DNA of 64,000 nucleotides from Emergencia sp. (GTDB lineage: Bacteria > Bacillota > Clostridia > Peptostreptococcales > Anaerovoracaceae). The position numbers were made by a program, and so were the translations under genes. The stretch lies in contig JALEOD010000042.1 of NCBI GenBank assembly GCA_022767345.1, forward strand, positions 62,001 through 126,000, written 5' to 3'. The notes beneath the pieces were generated by a model. It was not told the origin of the DNA, did not search any database, and saw nothing but the letters and a program-made list of their open reading frames with translations. Shown in pieces: positions 1 through 8,608 of the stretch (positions are counted from its first letter, which is position 1; every line of letters starts with the position of its first letter).

Positions 1-1343
1 CAGCCGTCACGACCGGTTTTTCCGCCGAGAAGAATGACTCTGTCAGTGTCAACAGGTCTTTCTCTGCGCACATTTTCAGCAGGCGCTGCAGCAATGACTG
101 CGCCGATTTCCATTCTCTTTGCTACATAGCCCGGATGATAAAGTTCGTCAACCTGTCCCGTTGCAAGGCCAATCTGGTTACCATAGGAGCTGTAACCGTT
201 GGCAGCTGTCGTAACAATCTTTCTCTGCGGCAGCTTTCCTTCCAAAGTTTCGGAAACTGGTTTCAGCGGGTCAGCAGCACCGGTCACACGCATAGCCGAG
301 TATACATAACTTCTTCCTGAAAGCGGGTCTCTGATTGCGCCGCCCACGCAGGTTGCAGCACCACCAAATGGCTCGATTTCAGTCGGATGGTTGTGGGTTT
401 CGTTCTTAAATAAAAGCAGCCATTTTTCGGTTTTTCCGTCAACATTTACATCGATTTTTACGGTGCAGGCGTTGATTTCTTCCGATTCGTCCAGCTTATC
501 AAGAAGTCCATGCTTTTTCAGATATTTTGCGGCGATGGTGCCGATGTCCATCAGGTTAATCGGTTTGGTTCTTCCCAGCTCCTGACGGGTTTTGATGTAT
601 TCGTCATAAGTTTCCTGTACTGCAGGATCTTCAAATTTCACGCTGTCAATAGTGGTATTGAAAGTGGTGTGTCTGCAGTGATCGGACCAATATGTGTCAA
701 TGACTCTGATTTCAGTAATGGTCGGATTTCTGTCTTCTCCTTTGAAATAATCCTGACAGAACTTTAAATCGCCCAAATCCATGGCAAGTCCGTAGTCTTT
801 CAGAAATGCTGAAAGTCCGGCTTCATCAAGCTGGTTAAAGCCGTCTAAAACCGCAACCTCAGTCGGAATTTCGTAGTCCACTTTCAGCGTATCAAAGGTT
901 TCCAGGGAAGCTTCTCTTGCTTCCACCGGGTTGATGACATACTTCTTGATTTCGGCAAGTTCTGCCTCTGTCAAAGGACCCTGCAGCAAGTATACTTTTG
1001 CGGTTCTGACTGCCGGTCTTTCCCCTTTGGAAATAATCTGAATACATTCCGCGGCGGAGTTGGCTCTCTGGTCAAACTGTCCCGGCAGATATTCTACGGC
1101 AAATACGTGCTCCGCCCCTTCAAAATCAAGAGTTTCAAAGGCATCATCTACCTGCGGCTCAGAAAACACAGTGCTTACAGCATAGCCAAAGAGTTCTCTG
1201 TCCAGATTTTCAACGTCGTAACGGTTTACTACCCGCAAATCCTGCAAGTTCTTTATCTGCAGCAGTTTTACGATATCGTTTTTTAAAGACGCTGCTTCAT
1301 GGGCGAAAGCTTTTTTCTTTTCAACATATATTCTATAAACCAT
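1..1343 (-). CDS. purL: Phosphoribosylformylglycinamidine synthase PurL, N-terminal part (cut by window edge)
   Basis: FGAM synthase converts FGAR plus glutamine and ATP to FGAM in purine synthesis. About 447 N-terminal codons are visible, reading MVYRIYVEKKKAFAHEAASL and later DTYWSDHCRHTTF, FKNETHNHPTEIEPFGGAATC and, at the window edge, DRVILLGGKTGRDG. The N-terminal extension before the synthetase domain matches the long clostridial clade with a fused C-terminal glutaminase, but that part is outside the window. The ATG at 1341-1343 is preceded by GGGAG. It is the last visible gene of the pur operon, 20 bp after purD. Identity is firm; the full length is inferred. Confidence 0.93.
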   Translation of the reverse strand, partial: MVYRIYVEKKKAFAHEAASLKNDIVKLLQIKNLQDLRVVNRYDVENLDRELFGYAVSTVFSEPQVDDAFETLDFEGAEHVFAVEYLPGQFDQRANSAAECIQIISKGERPAVRTAKVYLLQGPLTEAELAEIKKYVINPVEAREASLETFDTLKVDYEIPTEVAVLDGFNQLDEAGLSAFLKDYGLAMDLGDLKFCQDYFKGEDRNPTITEIRVIDTYWSDHCRHTTFNTTIDSVKFEDPAVQETYDEYIKTRQELGRTKPINLMDIGTIAAKYLKKHGLLDKLDESEEINACTVKIDVNVDGKTEKWLLLFKNETHNHPTEIEPFGGAATCVGGAIRDPLSGRSYVYSAMRVTGAADPLKPVSETLEGKLPQRKIVTTAANGYSSYGNQIGLATGQVDELYHPGYVAKRMEIGAVIAAAPAENVRRERPVDTDRVILLGGKTGRDG

Positions 1344-1363
1344 AATTCTCCCTACTTTGTTTA

Positions 1364-2632
1364 CTATTTTTCATTGAGTGCAGCCAGCGCCTTTGCGCCG
1401 ATATCGTTTCGATAAAACGCATTGCCGAAATTAACTTTTTTGACGGAGTTATACGCTTTTTCAATAGCTTCTGCAATGTTTGCGCCTCTTTCGGTGACGC
1501 CAAGAACGCGTCCGCCGTTTGTCAGCAGTCTGCCGTCCTCAGAAAGCTTTGCACCAGCAATATAAACATCTTCCACATCATCGATTTTGATTTCAAAGCC
1601 CTTTTCGTAGCTGACAGGATAGCCCTCCGATGCCATAACTACACAGCAAGCCGCATCATCTGCAAAATTGACTTCAGCATCTGCTAAAGTGCCGCAAGCC
1701 ACATGTTCCATAATTGCAAAGAGGTCGCTGTCCAGAAGCGGCAATACAACCTGGGTTTCAGGGTCACCGAAACGGCAGTTATATTCGATGACTTTCGGTC
1801 CGTCTTCTGTAATCATCAGACCAAAGTAAAGACATCCGCTGAAAGTTCTTCCCTCTTTGTTCATGGCTTCCATGGTCGGCAGGAAGATTTCTTTCATGCA
1901 GCGGTCTGCGATTTCTTCAGTGTAGTAAGGATTCGGCGCAACGGTTCCCATACCGCCGGTATTCAGTCCCTTATCTCCGTCCAAAGCTCTCTTGTGATCC
2001 ATGGAGGATACCATCGGAATCAGTGTCTTTCCGTCTGTAAAAGAAAGGACAGAAACCTCTGGACCAGTCAAAAATTCTTCGATAACTACTTTGCTGCCGC
2101 TGTCGCCGAAAACTTTATCTTCCATCATATCTCTGACTGCCTGCTTTGCAGCCTCAAGGGTTTCAGCGATGATTACGCCTTTTCCAAGTGCCAGACCGTC
2201 AGCCTTTACAACCACTGGAATCTTACATGTATCCAGATATGCAAGAGCTTTCTCCATTTCCGTAAAGGTTTCATAAGCAGCAGTCGGAATCTGATACTTT
2301 TTCATCAAATCCTTAGAAAACGCTTTGCTGCCCTCGATAATCGCAGCTTTTTTATCAGGTCCAAAGCACGGAATGCCCTCTGCTTTTAAAAGGTCCACAA
2401 GACCCAAAACCAGCGGATCATCCGGAGCAACCACCGCAAACTCGATGGCATTTTCCTTTGCAAATTTTACAATATTTTCAAGGTCTTTCGCACCGATATC
2501 CACGCAGGTTGCATCTGCTGCAATACCGCCGTTACCCGGCAGTGCGTAAATTTCGGATACTTTCGGACTCTTTTTTATTTTTTTGATGATGGCGTGCTCT
2601 CTTCCGCCGCCGCCAACAACCATAACTTTCAT
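1364..2632 (-). CDS. purD: Phosphoribosylamine-glycine ligase (GAR synthetase)
   Basis: Joins phosphoribosylamine and glycine using ATP, the second step of purine synthesis, in the cytosol. The 422-residue length is normal. It begins with the nucleotide-binding motif MKVMVVGGGGREHAI and has the ATP-grasp signatures VKADGLALGKGVIIA (about residue 142) and EYNCRFGDPETQ (about residue 282). An AAGGACAAGG ribosome binding site precedes the ATG. It is separated from purH upstream by about 330 bp of palindromic sequence, an unusual interruption in an otherwise tightly packed operon, so its expression may be set by processing or attenuation there (inference). Confidence 0.97.
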   Translation of the reverse strand: MKVMVVGGGGREHAIIKKIKKSPKVSEIYALPGNGGIAADATCVDIGAKDLENIVKFAKENAIEFAVVAPDDPLVLGLVDLLKAEGIPCFGPDKKAAIIEGSKAFSKDLMKKYQIPTAAYETFTEMEKALAYLDTCKIPVVVKADGLALGKGVIIAETLEAAKQAVRDMMEDKVFGDSGSKVVIEEFLTGPEVSVLSFTDGKTLIPMVSSMDHKRALDGDKGLNTGGMGTVAPNPYYTEEIADRCMKEIFLPTMEAMNKEGRTFSGCLYFGLMITEDGPKVIEYNCRFGDPETQVVLPLLDSDLFAIMEHVACGTLADAEVNFADDAACCVVMASEGYPVSYEKGFEIKIDDVEDVYIAGAKLSEDGRLLTNGGRVLGVTERGANIAEAIEKAYNSVKKVNFGNAFYRNDIGAKALAALNEK

Positions 2633-2727
2633 ATTTGATACCTTGTCCTTTCTGGGTATAACTCCATGATACGACTAAATCCGTCCAATCGAACTTCGTA
2701 TTTTCCTCGTTCTCTTGGGGATTTAAA

Positions 2728-2989
2728 GCATAAGGTCTGCCTGACCACTCGTGCATGTATTCACATGCACTTGCGGGGCAGGACCATTATACGACTTGCG
2801 GCTTGCCAATTGAAGCCCTAGCCAAGTTTGTAAAGCAAACTTCGGCAGGTCTCATGCAAGAAATTCCCAAATCTATGATTTGGTGAATTTTACTGCCGCT
2901 TCGCTCTCGGGCCGCAAAAGCATAAGGCCTTCCATCAGTTTACTTCGTAAACTGTGGCAAGCGCCATTAATGATGGAACAATCTCATGC
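2728..2989 (-). repeat. Two palindromic elements with shared ends between purH and purD
   Basis: On the plus strand element 1 runs from GCATAAG (2920-2926) to CTCATGC (2983-2989), and element 2 from GCATAAG (2728-2734) to CTCATGC (2851-2857). Each is closed by near-complementary ends. Element 1 has an 8-bp stem (2930-2937 with 2971-2978) enclosing two smaller perfect hairpins (2937-2953 and 2955-2966), a three-way-junction shape. Element 2 holds hairpins at 2751-2770 (8-bp stem) and 2821-2846. Another hairpin lies between them at 2867-2883. The last purH codons and stop lie inside element 1. No coding potential is supported. It could be a small non-autonomous repeat or a structured operon-internal RNA; the function is unknown. 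Confidence 0.7.
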
Positions 2990-4151
2990 CCGTAAACACA
3001 GTAACCATATCATATTTATTGCAGGTTTCGATAACCAGATCATCACGAACGCTGCCGCCCGGTTCTGCGATATAGGATACGCCGCTCTTCTTCGCACGTT
3101 CAATGTTGTCGCCAAACGGGAAGAATGCGTCACTGCCCAGGGCTACCCCTGTGATGGTATCCAAATAAGCACGCTGCTCTTTCTTTGTAAACGGCTGCGG
3201 TTTTTCCGTGAAGAGGGTTTCCCAGACGCCGTCAGCCAGCACGTCCTCGTATTCATCACCTAGATATACATCGATGGTATTATCGCGAACAGCTCTGCCC
3301 ACATCTTCACGGAACGGCAGGTTAATTACCTTGTCTGCCTGTCTTAGATGCCAAAAATCAGCCTTATTTCCTGCAAGTCTGGTGCAGTGGATTCTGGACT
3401 GCTGGCCAGCGCCAACACCGATTGCCTGTCCATCCTTTGCATAAGCAACGGAGTTGGACTGGGAATATTTCAGTGTAATTAAAGCAATGATCAAGTCACG
3501 CTTTGCTTCTTCTGTCAATGTCTTATTTTCTGTAACAATATTGGTCAGCTGCTCAGGGGTAACCTTATAATCATTTCTGCCCTGTTCAAAAGTCACACCA
3601 TAAACCTGCTTGATTTCCTGTTTAAAAGGTACATAGTCAGAATCAATTTTTATGATGTTGTATGCGCCCTTTTTCTTTCCTTTCAGAATCTCCAGTGCTT
3701 CATCAGTATAATCCGGCGCGATAATCCCGTCGGAAACCTCTCTCTTCAAAATCGCCGCGGTTACTGCATCACAGGTATCACTTAAGGCAACCCAGTCGCC
3801 AAAGGAGGACATTCTGTCAGTACCCCTTGCTCTTGCATAAGCTGTTGCAATAGGTGAATCGTCAAGACCTTCGATATCATCTACAAAGCAGGCTTTTTTC
3901 AGCGTTTCACTCATTGGAACGCCTACAGCCGCAGATGTAGGGCTGACATGTTTAAACGATGTAGCTGCCGGCATGCCTAAGGCTTCCTTCAGTTCCTTCA
4001 CCAGCTGCCAGCTATTAAAAGCATCTAAAAAATTTATGTATCCCGGTCTGCCGTTTAAAATCTCAATAGGCAGTTCACTGCCGTCAGCCATATAGATTTT
4101 CGCAGGCTTCTGGTTAGGATTACATCCATATTTCAGTTCAAATTCTTTCAT
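2967..4151 (-). CDS. purH: Stand-alone AICAR transformylase (C-terminal half of PurH)
   Basis: Transfers a formyl group from 10-formyl-THF to AICAR, giving FAICAR. The usual bifunctional PurH is about 510 residues with an N-terminal cyclohydrolase (MGS-like) domain. This protein is 394 residues and starts directly in the transformylase domain (MKEFELKYGCNPNQKPA). It keeps the family blocks SFKHVSPTSAAVG, DGIIAPDYTDEALEILKGK, TLKYSQSNSVAYAKDGQ and IAEPGGSVRDD. The missing cyclohydrolase step is supplied by the next gene upstream (4190-4906). The ribosome binding site GGAGC precedes the ATG. The stop codon lies inside a palindromic element. Identity is strong. Confidence 0.95.
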   Translation of the reverse strand: MKEFELKYGCNPNQKPAKIYMADGSELPIEILNGRPGYINFLDAFNSWQLVKELKEALGMPAATSFKHVSPTSAAVGVPMSETLKKACFVDDIEGLDDSPIATAYARARGTDRMSSFGDWVALSDTCDAVTAAILKREVSDGIIAPDYTDEALEILKGKKKGAYNIIKIDSDYVPFKQEIKQVYGVTFEQGRNDYKVTPEQLTNIVTENKTLTEEAKRDLIIALITLKYSQSNSVAYAKDGQAIGVGAGQQSRIHCTRLAGNKADFWHLRQADKVINLPFREDVGRAVRDNTIDVYLGDEYEDVLADGVWETLFTEKPQPFTKKEQRAYLDTITGVALGSDAFFPFGDNIERAKKSGVSYIAEPGGSVRDDLVIETCNKYDMVTVFTGMRLFHH

Positions 4152-4189
4152 TGCAATTGCTCCATTCTATCTGTTTGTTTTTAAAAAGA

Positions 4190-4906
4190 TTATGCGTTTT
4201 TGTTGATCATGCGGTTTTCGGCTGCACCAGTTTCAAGATCAATATATCTCACATAAAGGGAAATCCTGTTGTTCTCATCAAGATTATCCCAGATTTCCTC
4301 AGTAAATGTGTCAATATCGTCAGGAATTTCAACGCGCTCAGGCTCTCCCTGGAAAGTCGGAATCGGATTTCCGTCCTGCACATAAGTATGAATAAAATGC
4401 CCCAGACCAGAAAGTGCGTCATAATTGAAGTAATAGCGGTTGCAAGCTGTCCCTTCAGCATCTGCGCTCTTTAAAATACTCATTTTATAGGTCAGCTTTT
4501 CACCAAAGCAGAACTGTCCGCTGATTCTCGGCGTCCAGTTAGGACCATCCGGTTCAAAGCATCTGGTGTCCAAGGCTTCCTCAAAGGATTTTCCTTCTTT
4601 TAAGAACTCATAAATCGTATCGGTCTGATCGCCATTTGTTACAATCAGCTTATCTTCATGCTTGCGCATCGGATAATAAATAATCAGAGACGGATCTTCC
4701 ACTTTGGATTCATCAAAAGGTTTAATCATTACATTTTCGCCTTCTTCCAGGAAGATTCTGTTTCTGCTGTTTTCACTTCTGCCCATGATGAAATAAGCGC
4801 TGACAGCCTTTTTTCCATCCTTAGACTTTCCCAGGACAATGCCTCTTCCAACATAGGAATTGCCTTTTACGGCAGCTTCCATAGTTTTCGTTTCGTAAAC
4901 GTTCAT
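4190..4906 (-). CDS. purO: IMP cyclohydrolase, archaeal PurO type
   Basis: Closes FAICAR to IMP, the last step of de novo purine synthesis. The 238-residue protein begins near GNSYVGRGIVLGKSKDGK and shows AYFIMGRSENSRNR, the pattern of the PurO/IMP_cyclohyd family described first in archaea and unrelated to the PurH cyclohydrolase domain. Later conserved-looking blocks are TRCFEPDGPNWTPRISG (about residue 113) and CNRYYFNYDALSGLGHFIHT. Position supports the role: it sits between purN and a PurH lacking its cyclohydrolase half. The ATG directly follows the purN stop, with AAAGGA inside purN as ribosome binding site. The family call is by recognition, without alignment. Confidence 0.88.
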   Translation of the reverse strand: MNVYETKTMEAAVKGNSYVGRGIVLGKSKDGKKAVSAYFIMGRSENSRNRIFLEEGENVMIKPFDESKVEDPSLIIYYPMRKHEDKLIVTNGDQTDTIYEFLKEGKSFEEALDTRCFEPDGPNWTPRISGQFCFGEKLTYKMSILKSADAEGTACNRYYFNYDALSGLGHFIHTYVQDGNPIPTFQGEPERVEIPDDIDTFTEEIWDNLDENNRISLYVRYIDLETGAAENRMINKNA

Positions 4907-5491
4907 CTATTTTTTTCCTTTCGCTATTTTCTCACTGATAATTTCCGCGGCCTGCGGAAGCAGCACCCATTCGGCCTGTTCCATGACACGTCTTTGCAAA
5001 ACCTCCGGCGTATCACCTTCCAGAATCTCAACGGCTTTTTGCGCGATAATCCTTCCCCCGTCAGGCACTTCATTGACGAAATGCACCGTAGCACCGGTCA
5101 CCTTTACACCGTATTCCAATGCCATCCTATGGACATGAAGTCCGTAAGCGCCCTTACCGCAAAATGACGGAATCAGAGACGGATGAACATTGATGATTCG
5201 GTTTTCATAGGCGGAAATAAACTTGCTGCTGAGTATCTTCAAATATCCTGCAAGAACAATCAATTCAATGCCTTCAGCTTCCATGAGGTTAAGAAGCAGC
5301 TCCTCGTCTTTTGTAAACACCGCTTTGATTCCGTTTTCTTCCGCACGTTTCAGCGCATAGGCGTCTTCCTTATTGCTGGCAACCAGCACAATTTCGCCGC
5401 TGTGCAAAATGCCGCTTTTCTGTGCGTCTATCAGCGCCTGCAGGTTGGTGCCGCCGCCAGATACCAGCACAGCAATCTTTGTCTTTACCAT
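4907..5491 (-). CDS. purN: Phosphoribosylglycinamide formyltransferase (GAR transformylase)
   Basis: Formylates GAR to FGAR with 10-formyl-THF. It is 194 residues, normal for PurN. The N-terminus [18 protein letters not shown] is the ribose-phosphate binding start, [11 protein letters not shown] (about residue 100) carries the catalytic Asn and His, and [19 protein letters not shown] carries the catalytic Asp. It overlaps purM by 7 bp and abuts purO, which indicates translational coupling within the operon. Confidence 0.97.
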   Translation of the reverse strand: MVKTKIAVLVSGGGTNLQALIDAQKSGILHSGEIVLVASNKEDAYALKRAEENGIKAVFTKDEELLLNLMEAEGIELIVLAGYLKILSSKFISAYENRIINVHPSLIPSFCGKGAYGLHVHRMALEYGVKVTGATVHFVNEVPDGGRIIAQKAVEILEGDTPEVLQRRVMEQAEWVLLPQAAEIISEKIAKGKK

Positions 5492-6528
5492 AATTCTACG
5501 CCTTCCTCAGATTTTACAACTTCGCCGAGGATATAAGCGTCTTCGCCTGCTGCTTTCAAAACTTCCAGCGCTTTGTCCGCATCCTTTGCGGAAACGATAA
5601 CGGTCATTCCAACGCCCATGTTAAAGGTGTTGAACATATCTCTTTCAGGAATGCCGCCCTTTTCTGCGATAAGCTTGAAAATCGGCAGAACCCTTACGTT
5701 GTCCTTTTTTATCTTAGCGCCGTAGCCCTTTGGCAAGCTTCTTGGAATGTTTTCATAGAAGCCGCCGCCTGTGATGTGGGCTGCAGCCTTTACGGTTACT
5801 TCTTCAAAGAGCTTCAGCATTGGCTTTACGTAAATCCTGGTCGGAGTCAAAAGGGTCTCGCCGATGGACTTGCCGCCAAGTTCTACAACTGGAGCCTTCA
5901 TGTCTTCGTTTTCTACATCCAGCACTTTTCTCACCAGAGAAAATCCGTTAGAATGTACACCGGAGGAAGGAAGTCCGATTATGACATCCCCTTCTTCTAC
6001 GGTTTCTTTCTTCAGTACCTTAGATTTATCTACAACACCTACAGCAAAACCTGCCAGGTCGTATTCATCCTCTGGATAAAAGCCCGGCATTTCGGCAGTT
6101 TCACCGCCGATTAAAGCAGCTTCTGACTGGATACAGCCTTCTGCAACGCCGCTTACAATCTGTGCAACCTTTTCCGGATAATTCTTGCCCACTGCAATAT
6201 AATCAAGGAAGAACAGCGGTTTTGCGCCAACGCAAAGAATATCGTTGACACACATTGCAACACAGTCAATGCCCACTGTGTCGTGCTTGTCCATCAAAAA
6301 TGCCATCTTCAGTTTAGTACCTACGCCGTCAGTGCCGCTAACCAGTACAGGACGCTCCATTCCTTTTACGTCCAGTTCAAAGAGACCGCCAAAACCACCG
6401 ATATCATCAGGAACATTTCCAAATACCATGGTTTTCGCTACATGCTCTTTCATCAGTTCTACTGCTTTGTAGCCCGCAGTAATATCAACACCGGCTTCTT
6501 TGTAGCTTTCGCTGAAACTTTTTCCCAT
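5485..6528 (-). CDS. purM: Phosphoribosylformylglycinamidine cyclo-ligase (AIR synthetase)
   Basis: ATP-dependent closure of FGAM to AIR. It has 347 residues, normal length, starting [20 protein letters not shown], with [15 protein letters not shown] (substrate/ATP loop, about residue 63), [19 protein letters not shown] and [13 protein letters not shown]. It belongs to the same fold family as the PurL synthetase domain. A TAGAGGAG ribosome binding site lies just upstream and purC ends 2 bp before the start. Confidence 0.98.
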   Translation of the reverse strand: MGKSFSESYKEAGVDITAGYKAVELMKEHVAKTMVFGNVPDDIGGFGGLFELDVKGMERPVLVSGTDGVGTKLKMAFLMDKHDTVGIDCVAMCVNDILCVGAKPLFFLDYIAVGKNYPEKVAQIVSGVAEGCIQSEAALIGGETAEMPGFYPEDEYDLAGFAVGVVDKSKVLKKETVEEGDVIIGLPSSGVHSNGFSLVRKVLDVENEDMKAPVVELGGKSIGETLLTPTRIYVKPMLKLFEEVTVKAAAHITGGGFYENIPRSLPKGYGAKIKKDNVRVLPIFKLIAEKGGIPERDMFNTFNMGVGMTVIVSAKDADKALEVLKAAGEDAYILGEVVKSEEGVELW

Positions 6529-6530
6529 TT

Positions 6531-7259
6531 TTATTTCTCCTCTAAAATTCTCTTAAATACTTCCTGGTAAGCGTCCTCTACGCCGCCCATATCTCTTCTA
6601 AATCTATCCTTATCCAGCTTTTCATGGGTCTTGCTGTCCCAGAATCTACAGGTATCCGGTGAAATTTCATCGGCAAGGACGATAGTACCATCGGCAGTTT
6701 TTCCAAACTCAAGTTTGAAATCTATTAAATCAATTCCATCCTCTGCCAGAAACTCTCTTAAAATCCTATTGATATCCAATGCCATTTTCTTGATGGTTTC
6801 AAGTTCCTCTTCCGTAGCAAAACCCATAGCGAGAATATGATAGTCATTGACCATCGGATCACCTAAATCATCGTTCTTATAGCTGAACTCTAAAACGGTG
6901 CGCTTCATCTGATAACCTTCTTCTACGCCGAGCCTTTTGGCGAGAGAGCCTGCCGCAATATTTCTTGCAATCACTTCAAGAGGTACGATGGAAACTTTCT
7001 TGACGACAGTTTCTCTGTCGTTTAATTCCTCCACAAAATGGGTAGGGATTCCTTTTTCCTCTAACATTCTCATCAGGAAGTTGGACATTCTGTTATTGAT
7101 GGCGCCTTTCCCCTCGATGGTGCCTTTTTTCAGTCCGTTGAAAGCGGTTGCGTCATCTTTATAAGATACGATGCAAAGATTCTCATCATTGGTTGCAAAC
7201 ACTTTCTTTGCTTTTCCTTCATAGAGCTGTTCCTGTTTTTCAATTGCCATTTGATTCAT
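6531..7259 (-). CDS. purC: SAICAR synthetase
   Basis: Couples CAIR and aspartate with ATP to form SAICAR. It has 242 residues, with [12 protein letters not shown] at the N-terminus, [20 protein letters not shown] (substrate loop, about residue 88) and [11 protein letters not shown] followed by [14 protein letters not shown] (about residue 200). A start three codons further in (MAIEKQEQ) is possible, because the first ATG has only a weak purine-rich site. It is placed between purE and purM; purF, often found near here, is missing. Confidence 0.97.
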   Translation of the reverse strand: MNQMAIEKQEQLYEGKAKKVFATNDENLCIVSYKDDATAFNGLKKGTIEGKGAINNRMSNFLMRMLEEKGIPTHFVEELNDRETVVKKVSIVPLEVIARNIAAGSLAKRLGVEEGYQMKRTVLEFSYKNDDLGDPMVNDYHILAMGFATEEELETIKKMALDINRILREFLAEDGIDLIDFKLEFGKTADGTIVLADEISPDTCRFWDSKTHEKLDKDRFRRDMGGVEDAYQEVFKRILEEK

Positions 7260-7280
7260 CTTCTTTCTATCTAAAATTCA

Positions 7281-7775
7281 TTATTTATTGTACTTTTCTT
7301 CAATGGCCGCATTTTTAGAGAGAACCTTATCAGCAGCTTCTTTTCTCTGACTGTCAAGTTTTGCCGCAATGTCGCTGTCCTCTATACCAAGCATTTGAAC
7401 GGCAAGAAGCGCTGCATTCTGCGCGCCGTCAATGGCAACTGTTGCGACAGGAATTCCTCCCGGCATCTGCACTGTAGAAAGCAGTGCATCCAGTCCGTCC
7501 AAAGTCGATGACTTTACTGGAATTCCGATGACAGGCAGGGTCGTGCTTGCTGCAATAGCGCCTGCCAGATGAGCAGCTTTACCCGCCGCTGCGATAATCG
7601 CGCCAAAGCCATTTTCTCTGGCATTCTGCGTAAATTCTTTCACTTCTGACGGCGTTCTGTGAGCGGAATATACGTGAACCTCGTAAGGTACGCCAAACTC
7701 GTCCAAAGTCGTCATTGCCTTCTCAACTACAGGAAGATCGCTGTCGCTTCCCATGATGATTCCGATTTTTTTCAT
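7281..7775 (-). CDS. purE: N5-carboxyaminoimidazole ribonucleotide mutase
   Basis: Class I PurE moves the carboxyl group of N5-CAIR to C4, giving CAIR. It has 164 residues, with [15 protein letters not shown] (phosphate and substrate loop) and [13 protein letters not shown] (catalytic His, about residue 39), then [20 protein letters not shown]. No purK is seen in this window. It is the first pur gene of the operon. Its ribosome binding site GGAGGT overlaps the last codons and stop of ruvX, so the pur operon has no room for its own promoter, purine riboswitch or PurR site directly upstream. Confidence 0.97.
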   Translation of the reverse strand: MKKIGIIMGSDSDLPVVEKAMTTLDEFGVPYEVHVYSAHRTPSEVKEFTQNARENGFGAIIAAAGKAAHLAGAIAASTTLPVIGIPVKSSTLDGLDALLSTVQMPGGIPVATVAIDGAQNAALLAVQMLGIEDSDIAAKLDSQRKEAADKVLSKNAAIEEKYNK

Positions 7776-7780
7776 GTATT

Positions 7781-8254
7781 TTAACCTCCAAAAGAATTGT
7801 TGTCTGTATCTTCTAATTTTTTTTCCGTTGCAAGGCGGTCCAGATAACTCTGCATAATAATAACTGCAGCCTGTTTGTCAATGACCTTTTTTCTCTTGCT
7901 GCGGCTGACATCTGCCTCAATCAGAACTTTTTCTGCCATAACTGTAGTCAGTCTCTCGTCCTGCCAAACAACCTGTATGTTTTTCATACCGGTGCTGCGC
8001 ATTTTATTTTCAAGCATGGTACGAAACTCGTAAACCTTTTCTGTTTGAATACTGTCAGTACCGTCGAGCTTCCTTGGAAGTCCGATGACGATGGTGTCGC
8101 ACTCGTATTCTTTTACTAAATCTAAAATTTTACCGGTATCTTTGCGAATGCCTACCCGCTCCAGTGTCATCAGACCCTGGGCAGTAATACCGAGGGCATC
8201 GCTTAAGGCGATTCCCACTGTCTTATCTCCCACATCAAGGGCAATTTTTCTCAT
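7781..8254 (-). CDS. ruvX: RuvX/YqgF family pre-16S rRNA nuclease (putative Holliday junction resolvase)
   Basis: The RNase H-fold family implicated in 16S rRNA 5'-end processing and proposed as a Holliday junction resolvase. It has 157 residues. Visible motifs are ALDVGDKTVGIALSD (first acidic residue and glycines), TIVIGLPRKLDGTDS (about residue 75) and VVWQDERLTTVMAE (about residue 112). It lies between ireB and purE in the alaS-ireB-ruvX order common in Firmicutes. AGAGGT precedes the ATG. Confidence 0.93.
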   Translation of the reverse strand: MRKIALDVGDKTVGIALSDALGITAQGLMTLERVGIRKDTGKILDLVKEYECDTIVIGLPRKLDGTDSIQTEKVYEFRTMLENKMRSTGMKNIQVVWQDERLTTVMAEKVLIEADVSRSKRKKVIDKQAAVIIMQSYLDRLATEKKLEDTDNNSFGG

Positions 8255-8313
8255 GTGATTTACCTCTCAAAAGGAACATCGGCAGGGAAAATAATCCTGC
8301 CGATGCTTCTATA

Positions 8314-8559
8314 TTACTTTCTCAAGTAGTCTCTCAGAATCTCTTCTACTAAGTCATCTCTGTCAATGCGGCTAATCATAGTTCTCGCATTGTTGTGGCT
8401 TGTAATGTAGGACGGGTCACCAGAAAGAATGTATCCAACCATCTGGTCGATTCCATTATACCCTCTCTCTTCTAAAGCAGCATAAACAGTCTCCAGCACT
8501 TCCTTGGTAGTTCTCTGCTGAGTCTTTGCTGCGTCAAACATAATTGTCTTTCTTTCCAT
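8314..8559 (-). CDS. ireB: IreB family regulatory phosphoprotein (DUF965)
   Basis: Small (81-residue) protein of the IreB/YrzL family. In Enterococcus, IreB is a substrate of the Ser/Thr kinase IreK and tunes cephalosporin resistance. The sequence has TQQRTTKEVLETVYAALEER, GYNGIDQMVGYILSGDPSYI and a C-terminal DLVEEILRDYLRK, all family hallmarks, including the threonines near residues 13-18. AAGGAGG precedes the ATG. It lies between alaS and ruvX, as in many Firmicutes. Confidence 0.93.
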   Translation of the reverse strand: MERKTIMFDAAKTQQRTTKEVLETVYAALEERGYNGIDQMVGYILSGDPSYITSHNNARTMISRIDRDDLVEEILRDYLRK

Positions 8560-8608
8560 GAATTATGACCTCCTTCACGTGGCTAGTACGGCTCGTACTT
8601 ATAGTATA

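Noticed and set aside
1703-2389. 228-codon plus-strand ORF opposite purD
   Set aside because: Shadow of purD in the opposite strand, with His/Cys/Phe-rich composition and no ribosome binding site.
2532-2756. Coding gene (74 codons) across the purH-purD spacer
   Set aside because: The frame overlaps purD, has no ribosome binding site, and its sequence is explained by palindromic DNA.
8565-8608. Regulatory RNA between ireB and alaS
   Set aside because: Only about 50 bp with no stable hairpin beyond the ireB ribosome binding site.
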